The position numbers and the translations under genes are program-made. Positions 25,844 through 33,717 of a stretch of 64,000 nucleotides of DNA are shown here, piece after piece; within the stretch, counting starts at the first letter, position 1, and each line of letters begins with the position of its first letter. The notes under the pieces are model-generated. The model searched no databases. It was not told the DNA's origin and saw only the letters and a program-made list of their open reading frames with translations. Origin of the DNA: FEB-25 sp963726315 (GTDB taxonomy: Bacteria > Chloroflexota > Anaerolineae > Anaerolineales > UBA4823); assembly GCA_963726315.1 (NCBI GenBank), contig CAVSBZ010000007.1, forward strand, positions 930,001 to 994,000, in the 5' to 3' direction.

Positions 25844-26832
25844 TTATCCTTTCCACGCGGATTTGCTGAAGCGCAGCAGTGAGCCAGCCAGATTGAAGCG
25901 GTAAAATTGCCCAGCTGGATCAGGGATACCTTCGAAAATTCGTTCAATTTCAGCCGGATCGTTGCTATCAACAACAGATGCGATTGCGGTCATCAAGCGG
26001 GATCCATAGTCCTCTGCACCCTCAGCTGGTCCATAGCAACCGATGCAGGGTGAGCCAGCTTTTGGACATAGAGCAGTGCAGCCACTGCGGGTTGCAGGTC
26101 CACTGCAGAGCACGCCTTGCTCCAGGATACATAATTCCGGATCAATCATAATGTTCTGAATGCGCTCGAATTTCTTTATTTTCTTCTCATTCCGCGTGCG
26201 AGGGCAATCATCACACACCGTAGAGTTACCTGCCCCGATCACCGATCCAGCAGGAGGCAGCTCAGCTTTGCCTTGCAGAACCTGGATAACCAGGTCGATC
26301 ACAGCTGCGATTTGATGCGATTCAGGTGGGCACCCGGGCATGTAGTAATCCACTGGCACCACCTGATCCAATGTCCGAACCACCGGATACAAAGTCGGGA
26401 TGTGCAGTTCTCCTTCTGGAACCATGTAGCTGGTTATAGGACGAATATTTTGCGGGTTGTCCGTTGTCGGAGTAGAAAAGGCGGTATCGACAATTTCCTG
26501 GATATTGCTGAGGTTGGCGAGTGCGGGCATACAACCTTCATTGGCACAAGAACCGAAGGCAACCAGGATCTTGGATTTCTGGCGTAAGAGTTTAGCAAGA
26601 TGCTCGTTCTCATCATTCCGGATGGCACCATTAAGAGGGTTAACAAGATTGAGCCATCTTCCATGGCTTCCACATCTTTATACTTGGCATCCATGGCTAC
26701 AGGCCAGAAGACTACCTCGAAATTGGCGTCAACATCCAGGATTTTCTCATGAATATTAAGCACAGCGATCTCACAACCACCGCAGGCGGCTGCCCAGTAC
26801 ATGGCGAATTTCGGTTTTCCGTTGGTGCTCAT
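25844..26832 (-). pseudogene. mvhG: [NiFe]-hydrogenase small subunit MvhG, interrupted by a one-base frameshift
   Basis: Two overlapping frames rebuild a complete small subunit of about 330 residues. The first begins MSTNGKPKFAMYWAAACGGCE (proximal cluster Cys) and reads to EDGSILLTL. The second resumes as FNGAIRNDENEHLAKLL, then GSCANEGCMPAL, YYMPGCPPESH and the C-terminal cysteine motifs. The break lies at 26633-26634 (plus), where a TT on the coding strand would need to be TTT. Every cluster ligand is present once the frame is restored. An intact neighbouring mvhA, mvhD and protease argue for a base-calling error or very recent mutation. Overlaps the mvhD stop/start by four bases. Confidence 0.9.
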
Positions 26833-27308
26833 GAGGTCACCTCCTCGACAAGCATATGTTCAGGTACTGCGAACATCTTCTCCATCCCACCGCCACTGGT
26901 TGGCCATTCTAAAGGCCCGAGAGCCCTCACTTGTTCGACAAATTTATTTACTTCATCGGTGAAGATGGCTCCTTCAGCAGCGCTTGCCCAGAGAAGCTTA
27001 ATCCTGCCGGTCTCAATACCCATTTGCTGTAAGGTTTTCTTTAGTATGATGAAACGGCGTAATGCTTTATAGTTTTGCTCGACGTAGTGGCAGTCACCTG
27101 GATGGCAACCTGTGATCATGACACCATCAGCTCCACCCGCGAATGCTTTAAGCACGAAGGTAGGATCAAGGCGTCCGGAACACATCAGGCGGATCAAGCG
27201 GATGTTGGGTGAGTATTTCATCCTGGCTGTGCCTGCCATGTCTGCCGCGCGATAACTACACCAATTGCAGGTGAAACCGATTATTACAGGTTCGAATTGA
27301 TCGCTCAT
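26829..27308 (-). CDS. mvhD: MvhD iron-sulfur subunit linking hydrogenase to HdrA
   Basis: 159 residues. Cysteines occur as CNWCSYRAADMAG near the N-terminus, then MCSGR and TGCHPGDCHY, the pattern of MvhD/FrhD [2Fe-2S] proteins. MvhD carries electrons from the MvhAG hydrogenase to HdrA. The last four bases of mvhD's start region overlap the mvhG start (ATGA), and hdrA lies 12 bases upstream. Typical length for a stand-alone MvhD, not fused to HdrA. Confidence 0.94.
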   Translation of the reverse strand: MSDQFEPVIIGFTCNWCSYRAADMAGTARMKYSPNIRLIRLMCSGRLDPTFVLKAFAGGADGVMITGCHPGDCHYVEQNYKALRRFIILKKTLQQMGIETGRIKLLWASAAEGAIFTDEVNKFVEQVRALGPLEWPTSGGGMEKMFAVPEHMLVEEVTS

Positions 27309-27320
27309 ATTGTTCTCCTC

Positions 27321-29333
27321 TTATGCCGGCACAGGCTCTGGTTCAAGTCGTTTGATATTGAGCAATAAGAGCCCATCGAGCTGAGCCAGGATTTGCTGAT
27401 CGCTGAAACCTGTACCACTGATTGCACCAGCGGGGCAGGCTGCTACACAGGTACCACATCCCTGGCACAAGGCTGGATTCACTTCGGATACCATTTTGTC
27501 ATCATGGAACAGGATGGCATTGAAGGGGCACAGATTGTTGCAGATACGGCAGCCTGAGCACTTGTTCTCGTTGATCGTAGCCCGGATAGGCTCCATGGCG
27601 ACTTCTTTTTGTTGAATTTTGCCCAGTGCACGGGCAGCTGCAGCAGCACCCTGGACCACACTTGCAGGAATATCCTTTGGTCCCTGAACAACACCGGCAA
27701 TATACACGCCTTCAGTCATCGTTGCGACAGGATCTAGTTTCGGGTGGCGCTCGATGAACCAGCCATCAGCACTGCAAGAGAGACCAAATAACCGGGCCGT
27801 GGCTTTGGCATCGTGTCGGGGTTCCAATCCAGCGGATAAAACAACCATATCCACTGGGATACGGCGCTGTTTCCCGATCAGGGTGTCTTCTGCCTGGATG
27901 ATCAGTTTGCCCTCTTCGCCAGGATTCCGGGCAGCATCCGTAATTTCTGCCACACGACCTCGGATAAAGTGCGTCCCTTCCTCCATAATCCTCTGGTAGA
28001 ACTCATCATAAGCTTTGGCTGGAGTTCGGATGTCGATGTAGAAATTATAGACATCAGCACCTGTTTTCTCCTTAGCTAAATGTGCAAATTTAAGACTCTG
28101 CATGCAGCAGATGCTGGAACAGTAATTGTTGTAATTCTTATCTCTGCTGCCCACGCAATGGACTATACCTATGGTTTTTGGAACAGTGACTCCGTCTCGC
28201 AAGAAAATCTTCCCGCCGGTGGGGCCGGCTGCATTGGTTAACCGCTCAAATTCCAGGCTGGAGAACACATTGGCCAGGCGACCATACCCATACTGCGGGA
28301 TGCGGCGCGCGTCAAACAGGTCATAGCCGGTAGCAAGGATGATCTGTCCTACATCGATTTGCAGCATGGTTTCCTGCTGGTTGAAATCGATGGCATTGGT
28401 CGGGCAGAATTTTTCACAAGCTTTGCAGGTTCCTTTCTGGAAGAAAGTACAATTTTCGTAGTCAATCACCGGGAATTTTGGTACTGCCTGAGGGAACGGA
28501 GTGTAAACAGCTTTGCGGTAACCAAGACCAGCTTCAAATACCTCATCGACGACTTTCTTTGGGCATTTTTCCTGGCATATTCCACATCCAGTGCACAGAG
28601 CAGTATCAATATAGCGAGGTTTCTGACGAATGGTGACCTGGAAGTTGCCTACATAACCGTCCACATGGGTGACTTCTGCCCAGGTCAGCAGGGTTATGTT
28701 GGGATGATTCCCTACGTCAACCATCTTTGGAGTGAGGATGCAGGCTGAACAGTCAAGGGTGGGGAAGGTTTTATCGAACTGAGCCATGTGCCCACCGATG
28801 GATGGTTCGCGTTCCACCATGACAACATGGTACCCTGCATCGGCAATCTCGAGCGCAGCCTGGATGCCAGCAATACCGCCTCCGACGACAAGCGTATCCG
28901 GATGGATGGGTACTTTGAGGGGGATAAGCGGTTCATGCCAGATAATGCGTTCCACACCACCTGAAATGATTGCCTTTGATTTTTCCGTTGCGGCGACCTT
29001 ATCCGAATGGACCCAAGATACTTGCTCCCTGATCGAGACTAATTCGCACAAGTACGGATTAAGTCCAGCGTTCTTGCAAGCATTACGGAATGTTTTTTCA
29101 TGGAGGTGGGGAGAACATGCTGCAACAACTACGCGAGTTAATCCGAGCTCTTTAATATCCTTCTCGATCAGCTCCTGCCCCAGGCTCGAGCACATGAACT
29201 TATAATCCCGGGCGATAACGACCCCGCGATGTTTAAGTTGCTCAGCAGCCCATTTTGCGACTTCTGCCACATCGACTGTGCCGGCGATGTTACTACCGCA
29301 ATGACAAACATATACACCAATTTTTTCTGTCAT
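27321..29333 (-). CDS. hdrA: Heterodisulfide reductase-like subunit A (electron-bifurcating flavoprotein)
   Basis: 670 residues. N-terminal VYVCHCGSNIAGTVDV, then an FAD-binding VGGGIAGIQAALEIADAGY, DCSACILTPKM, a ferredoxin insert (CTGCGICQEKCPKK), a further cysteine segment (FFQKGTCKACEKFCP) and two C-terminal [4Fe-4S] motifs (CSGCRICNNLCP and CQGCGTCVAACPAGA). HdrA holds the bifurcating flavin in methanogen Hdr-Mvh complexes, splitting electrons from H2 between ferredoxin and a higher-potential acceptor. In bacteria the acceptor of HdrB is usually unknown; with MetVF in the same cluster, methylene-THF is a candidate (inference). Confidence 0.95.
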   Translation of the reverse strand: MTEKIGVYVCHCGSNIAGTVDVAEVAKWAAEQLKHRGVVIARDYKFMCSSLGQELIEKDIKELGLTRVVVAACSPHLHEKTFRNACKNAGLNPYLCELVSIREQVSWVHSDKVAATEKSKAIISGGVERIIWHEPLIPLKVPIHPDTLVVGGGIAGIQAALEIADAGYHVVMVEREPSIGGHMAQFDKTFPTLDCSACILTPKMVDVGNHPNITLLTWAEVTHVDGYVGNFQVTIRQKPRYIDTALCTGCGICQEKCPKKVVDEVFEAGLGYRKAVYTPFPQAVPKFPVIDYENCTFFQKGTCKACEKFCPTNAIDFNQQETMLQIDVGQIILATGYDLFDARRIPQYGYGRLANVFSSLEFERLTNAAGPTGGKIFLRDGVTVPKTIGIVHCVGSRDKNYNNYCSSICCMQSLKFAHLAKEKTGADVYNFYIDIRTPAKAYDEFYQRIMEEGTHFIRGRVAEITDAARNPGEEGKLIIQAEDTLIGKQRRIPVDMVVLSAGLEPRHDAKATARLFGLSCSADGWFIERHPKLDPVATMTEGVYIAGVVQGPKDIPASVVQGAAAAARALGKIQQKEVAMEPIRATINENKCSGCRICNNLCPFNAILFHDDKMVSEVNPALCQGCGTCVAACPAGAISGTGFSDQQILAQLDGLLLLNIKRLEPEPVPA

Positions 29334-29335
29334 GG

Positions 29336-30304
29336 CTAACTCTCCTCCGGCATACGTGGCATTGGAAGCTCTTCCTTGGAAGGTTTCTTCTTTTTAGCAG
29401 GTTCGGGTTCGGGCACCTGTACTCCAATTTTTGCCAGGGCAGATCGTGCATCTACCAGCTCTTTCCCTATACCCAGATCAGATGCTGATAAGCCGAAAGC
29501 TAAGCCCATCATCTGAGTGAAATACAGGATAGGGATGTGATATTTTGTTTTAAAGAAGCGGTTTACGTCTGCCTGATAGGCATCCAGGTTGAGCTGGCAC
29601 ATCGGGCAAAGGGTTACGATCATATCTGCTTCATATTCCGCAGCGTTTTGGAGTAGCTGGCGGATCAGCTCGAGTGCTACAGCCTGGCTGATTTGCGTCA
29701 TGTGTCCACCACAACAGTGGGCTTTCATGGGGTAATCGACTACAGTGGCACCAAGTCCCTTCATAAGCTTGTCGAGAGACATTGGATATTCATAGTCATC
29801 AAATTTCGATAAATAGCCAGGTCGGGTGATCAAGCATCCATAATATGGTGCTATTTTTAATCCACTCAAAGGTTTTGTAACCTTCGCAGAGATGGCTTCG
29901 AGGCCGATATCCTCGATCATAATCTCGAGTAAATGTCTGGTTTTGACCGAGCCAGGTGTGTAGTGCATGTTTCCTGCACTCAATGCCAGGTTTACATTTT
30001 TTGCTAAATCTGGGTCATCTGCCAGGTAATGGTCCGCTTTGGTCAGGTTTAGGAAACACATGCTGCAGGGGGCAACAACCTGCTTGCCATTGGTGAGCTG
30101 TTTTTCAGCCAGTGCCAGGTTGCGGGTGATAAGAGAGTAGGCAGCCATGCGGTTGAGGGTCATGTATTCGGATGCGCCGCAGCAGTTCCAATCGTCCAGC
30201 TCCTGGAATTCGATTCCCAAAGGTTTGGCTACAGCCAATGTTGAAACATTATAGGAAGAAGCATTCTTTTCAAGCGAGCAGCCGGGATAATATCCGTATT
30301 TCAT
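29336..30304 (-). CDS. hdrB: Heterodisulfide reductase-like subunit B
   Basis: 322 residues. Two CCG domains are visible: NCCGASEYMT with PCSMC, and HCCGGHMTQ with LCPMC. These bind the unusual noncubane [4Fe-4S] clusters of HdrB that carry out disulfide chemistry in methanogens. The C-terminal ~25 residues are charged (EPAKKKKPSKEELPMPRM) and extend past the family core. The start overlaps the hdrC stop by four bases and hdrA follows after two bases. Confidence 0.94.
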   Translation of the reverse strand: MKYGYYPGCSLEKNASSYNVSTLAVAKPLGIEFQELDDWNCCGASEYMTLNRMAAYSLITRNLALAEKQLTNGKQVVAPCSMCFLNLTKADHYLADDPDLAKNVNLALSAGNMHYTPGSVKTRHLLEIMIEDIGLEAISAKVTKPLSGLKIAPYYGCLITRPGYLSKFDDYEYPMSLDKLMKGLGATVVDYPMKAHCCGGHMTQISQAVALELIRQLLQNAAEYEADMIVTLCPMCQLNLDAYQADVNRFFKTKYHIPILYFTQMMGLAFGLSASDLGIGKELVDARSALAKIGVQVPEPEPAKKKKPSKEELPMPRMPEES

Positions 30305-30882
30305 ATCTCACCCTCCAGCTCTTTGGCTTTTGCCAGGATAGCCTTCAACCCATCTATATCTTTTATTCTCGTGGGGGTTAAATCAATTCGACCCTTTCGT
30401 AATAGTCCTAAGGCCATAGGCATAATTTTTGGCATATCCAGCGGATGATATGTCAGGTGGTACCAGGTAGCTAATCCCATCTCGAAACTACGACCGTAGT
30501 TTTCTACATAGTGCATGAAGGTCTGTGAAAATGGGGGGGCATCTGCGGAAGAGGAGTCCTTGAAATATTTCTTTTGAATGGAAAACCTCTTTAGGGTGTA
30601 CATGAGATCGGTTACATGGACTTCCTGAGGACAGCGGACCGTGCAGTAATAGCACGAGACGCAGTACCAGGGAGTGTTACTGCTTAGAACCTGGGTTTCC
30701 ATCCCCGCTTTGATCATTGCAAATAATGCGCGGGGAGTGTGGTCCATATCAGCACCCGAAGGGCATGAACCGCCACATGTCCCACACTGGATGCACATTT
30801 CCAACCGGGAATTTCCTGGTGTTGCACTCACCACTCGGTCGAAAATTGTTGGAGCTCGTGCTTGCATTGTGGCTTCCGCCAT
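30301..30882 (-). CDS. hdrC: Heterodisulfide reductase-like subunit C (ferredoxin-type)
   Basis: 193 residues with two [4Fe-4S] motifs, CIQCGTCGGSCPSG and CVSCYYCTVRCPQE, and a helical C-terminal half (FEMGLATWYHLTYHPLDMP). HdrC passes electrons from HdrA to HdrB. It is the first gene of the minus-strand cluster; AGGAGG lies seven bases before the ATG at 30882, and the upstream 290 bases are non-coding. Confidence 0.94.
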   Translation of the reverse strand: MAEATMQARAPTIFDRVVSATPGNSRLEMCIQCGTCGGSCPSGADMDHTPRALFAMIKAGMETQVLSSNTPWYCVSCYYCTVRCPQEVHVTDLMYTLKRFSIQKKYFKDSSSADAPPFSQTFMHYVENYGRSFEMGLATWYHLTYHPLDMPKIMPMALGLLRKGRIDLTPTRIKDIDGLKAILAKAKELEGEI

Positions 30883-30943
30883 ACAAACCTCCTCTTAAAT
30901 TAATACTGCCGGTATGTCCGGTGTTATTGAAACAATTTTCTTA

Positions 30944-30996
30944 AAAATATGCCAAAAATACCAGGTATTCAATTTGTGACCAAGGAACTGTAACAA
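30944..30996 (-). promoter_or_regulatory. Candidate promoter and dyad operator for the Hdr-Mvh-CODH/ACS cluster
   Basis: On the minus strand TTGAAT (plus 30967-30972) is 17 bases from TATTTT (plus 30944-30949). Immediately upstream of the -35 is an imperfect dyad, TTGTGAC (30974-30980) and GTAACAA (30990-30996) on the plus strand, which would suit a dimeric regulator. Assigned by eye; -10 match is modest. Confidence 0.35.
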
Positions 30997-31091
30997 TCAC
31001 TAGAAAGTAACATCTAAAAAGATGGTCAATATATTATTGTCGAACCAGATTAACTATACCAGTGGATAAGTACATACAAGACTAGTGATAA

Positions 31092-31120
31092 TTGTCACGG
31101 GTATTAGTATGAAAGATAAC
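31092..31120 (+). promoter_or_regulatory. Candidate sigma-70 promoter for the transketolase operon
   Basis: TTGTCA (31092-31097), 17-base spacer, GATAAC (31115-31120), about 54 bases before the transketolase start. The rest of the 30883-31173 gap shows no gene. Confidence 0.35.
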
Positions 31121-31173
31121 CATCTGAATGCTTTAACGGTAAAATATGCCAATCATAAATGTGGGAGGATGGC

Positions 31174-33192
31174 ATGAAAGCTTCAAATGAACTGGAAAAT
31201 CGAGCGATCAATGCGATTCGTTTTTTGGCAGCCGATGCCGTTCAAAAAGCGAATTCTGGTCACCCTGGGTTGCCGATGGGAGCGGCGGCAATGGCATTTA
31301 CTTTATGGACTCGTCACCTGCGATTTAATCCTCGCAACCCCCAATGGCCCGGGCGAGATCGCTTTATTCTTTCTGGAGGACATGGGTCTGCCCTTCTGTA
31401 TGCACTGCTATATCTGACCGGTTATGACCTGCCTATGGAACAATTGATGAATTTTCGACAATGGGGCAGTCAGACCCCAGGTCACCCGGAATATGGATTG
31501 ACCCCAGGAGTAGAAGTGACGACTGGTCCACTTGGGCAGGGATTCGCAAATGGTGTGGGTATGGCAATTGCCGAAGCACATATGGCGGCTGAGTTTAATC
31601 GACCAGGATTTGAAGTGATTAATCACTATATTTATGGGATCGTCACTGATGGGGACTTAATGGAAGGAGTTGCATCTGAGGCTGCTTCCATCGCCGGCCA
31701 TCTCAAACTGGGTAAAATCATTTACCTTTATGATGATAATCATATATCCATCGATGGCAGTACTGATCTCGCCTTTACAGAGGATCGTGCAGCCAGGTTT
31801 GCTGCTTATGATTGGCATGTGCAGCAACTACCAGATGGCAACGATACCGCTGCCGTAAACCGGGCGATTTCCAAGGCGCAAAAAGATCCACGCCCTTCGT
31901 TGATTGCGTGCAGGACGCATATTGGGTTTGGACTACCGACGCGGCAGGATACTGCCAAAGCGCATGGAGAAGCACCAGGTGAGGAAGAATTAAATCGAGC
32001 AAAGAAAAACCTTGGCTGGCCGCTCGAACCGAAATTTTATGTTCCTGAAGACGTTCTAGCGTTCTTCAGGAAAGCGATTAAACAAGGTGAAAAAGCAGAG
32101 AGATCATGGCGCCAGCAGCTGAAAGCTTATCTGGCAGAATACCCTCAACTGGATACCGAGCTCGAAAGGCGAATGATGAGTGAGCTGCCTGAACATTGGG
32201 AGGCAGATTTACCTTGCTTCCCTGCTGACCCGAAAGGGATGGCGACCAGAGCGGCATCTGGAAAGGTGATCAATGCACTAGCACCTCACTTACCGGAATT
32301 AATCGGGGGATCAGCAGACCTGACACCATCGAACGATACCTGGATCAAAGATAGCCAGGATTTTCAGGAAGCGACTCCTCAAGGTAGGTACTTTCATTTT
32401 GGTGTACGTGAGCACGCTATGGGAGGATTGATTAATGGGATGTCCGTTTATGGTGGAGTAATCCCCTTTGGTGGGACGTTTATGATTTTCTCTGATTATA
32501 TGCGCCCTGCAGTAAGGCTGTCAGCATTGTCAAAATATCCTAGTATCTGGATCTACACCCACGATAGCATCGGTCTTGGGGAGGATGGGCCGACACACCA
32601 ACCCGTTGAGCACCTGGCAGCACTAAGAGCGATCCCAAACCTGGTCGTCATCAGACCTGCCGATGCGAATGAGGCGGCAGAAGCCTGGAGAATTGCAATC
32701 ACAAGACGGCATGGTCCGACTGCATTGATTCTAACCCGCCAGGCGGTTCCAATCCTGGATCGCACCATCTATGCTCCAGCAGACGGATTACATAGAGGAG
32801 CGTATATCCTGGCAGATATGGGCGTTACGAAACCGGAATTAATCTTGATGGCGTCTGGATCTGAAGTAAGTTTGATCACAGAGGCTGGTGGACGATTAGC
32901 CAGTGAAGGTTACAATGTTAGATTAGTATCATTTCCAAGCTGGGAGCTGTTTATGGCTCAGGAAGAGGCATACCGGAACCAAGTTCTTCCACCAGAAATA
33001 CCATTGCGCTTATCCGTAGAAGCAGGAGTATCACAAGGCTGGGAAAAGTGGGTGGGCGATCGGGGAACGTGCATTTCAGTTGAGCGTTTCGGTGCTTCCG
33101 CACCATATAAAACGATCTTCGAACATTACGGTTTGACCGTCGATAATGTCTTCCAGCGAGCACGGGAGCTAATGCTCAATAATAAGTCTTAG
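31174..33192 (+). CDS. tkt: Transketolase
   Basis: 672 residues. The ATG at 31174 has GGGAGG six bases upstream and is preferred to an ATG at 31159. Motifs: NSGHPGLPMGAAAMA at the N-terminus, the thiamine-diphosphate motif DGDLMEGVASEAASIAGHL ending near DDNHISIDG, and the transketolase signature region GEDGPTHQPVEHLAALR. It moves two-carbon units between sugar phosphates in the non-oxidative pentose phosphate pathway. rpiB and the transaldolase/PGI fusion follow in the same direction within 60 and 15 bases. Confidence 0.96.
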   Translation: MKASNELENRAINAIRFLAADAVQKANSGHPGLPMGAAAMAFTLWTRHLRFNPRNPQWPGRDRFILSGGHGSALLYALLYLTGYDLPMEQLMNFRQWGSQTPGHPEYGLTPGVEVTTGPLGQGFANGVGMAIAEAHMAAEFNRPGFEVINHYIYGIVTDGDLMEGVASEAASIAGHLKLGKIIYLYDDNHISIDGSTDLAFTEDRAARFAAYDWHVQQLPDGNDTAAVNRAISKAQKDPRPSLIACRTHIGFGLPTRQDTAKAHGEAPGEEELNRAKKNLGWPLEPKFYVPEDVLAFFRKAIKQGEKAERSWRQQLKAYLAEYPQLDTELERRMMSELPEHWEADLPCFPADPKGMATRAASGKVINALAPHLPELIGGSADLTPSNDTWIKDSQDFQEATPQGRYFHFGVREHAMGGLINGMSVYGGVIPFGGTFMIFSDYMRPAVRLSALSKYPSIWIYTHDSIGLGEDGPTHQPVEHLAALRAIPNLVVIRPADANEAAEAWRIAITRRHGPTALILTRQAVPILDRTIYAPADGLHRGAYILADMGVTKPELILMASGSEVSLITEAGGRLASEGYNVRLVSFPSWELFMAQEEAYRNQVLPPEIPLRLSVEAGVSQGWEKWVGDRGTCISVERFGASAPYKTIFEHYGLTVDNVFQRARELMLNNKS

Positions 33193-33252
33193 AGAATAGT
33201 TATTTGGTTAGGACCTGGTTGGTCATCTAACATTAATATTATGGAGATTATT

Positions 33253-33702
33253 ATGAATATAGCACTTGCTTGTGATCACGGTGGTTACCCATTAAAAAAT
33301 ATCATAAAAGAAGTTGTCCTGGCTGATGGGTATACAGTGATCGATTGTGGAACAGACAGCATTGAAAGTGTAGATTATCCTGATTATGCAGAGAAATTAG
33401 GTGCGGCAATCGTGAGAGGCGAAGCGGAGCGAGGTATCTTAATTTGCGGTTCCGGTGTAGGTGCATGTATCGCCGCTAATAAGGTCAAAGGGATATATGC
33501 TGGAATATGCCATGACACCTATTCAGCGCACCAGGGAGTTGAGCACGATAACATGAACGTGTTATGCCTGGGAGCGCGGGTAATTGGTGCAGAGCTGGCA
33601 AAGGAATTGGTGAACGCTTTCCTTACGGCAGAATTTACAAGCGAAGAGCGCCATGTTCGCCGGGTTAACAAAATATATAAGATCGAAGAAGCTGGATTTT
33701 AA
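33253..33702 (+). CDS. rpiB: Ribose-5-phosphate isomerase B
   Basis: 149 residues of the RpiB/LacAB family. N-terminal IALACDHGGYPLKN, YPDYAEKLG, and the catalytic cysteine in LICGSGVGACIAANK, with HDTYSAHQGVEHDN as the phosphate/substrate region. It interconverts ribose 5-phosphate and ribulose 5-phosphate. The second ATG at 33253 is chosen because GGAGA lies five bases upstream; an in-frame ATG at 33241 overlaps that site. Confidence 0.95.
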   Translation: MNIALACDHGGYPLKNIIKEVVLADGYTVIDCGTDSIESVDYPDYAEKLGAAIVRGEAERGILICGSGVGACIAANKVKGIYAGICHDTYSAHQGVEHDNMNVLCLGARVIGAELAKELVNAFLTAEFTSEERHVRRVNKIYKIEEAGF

Positions 33703-33717
33703 AGAAAAGGTGGAAAA

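Noticed and set aside
26630..26640. Programmed ribosomal frameshift in mvhG
   Set aside because: No typical slippery heptamer or downstream stem is visible, and mvhG is not known to be recoded; error or mutation is simpler.
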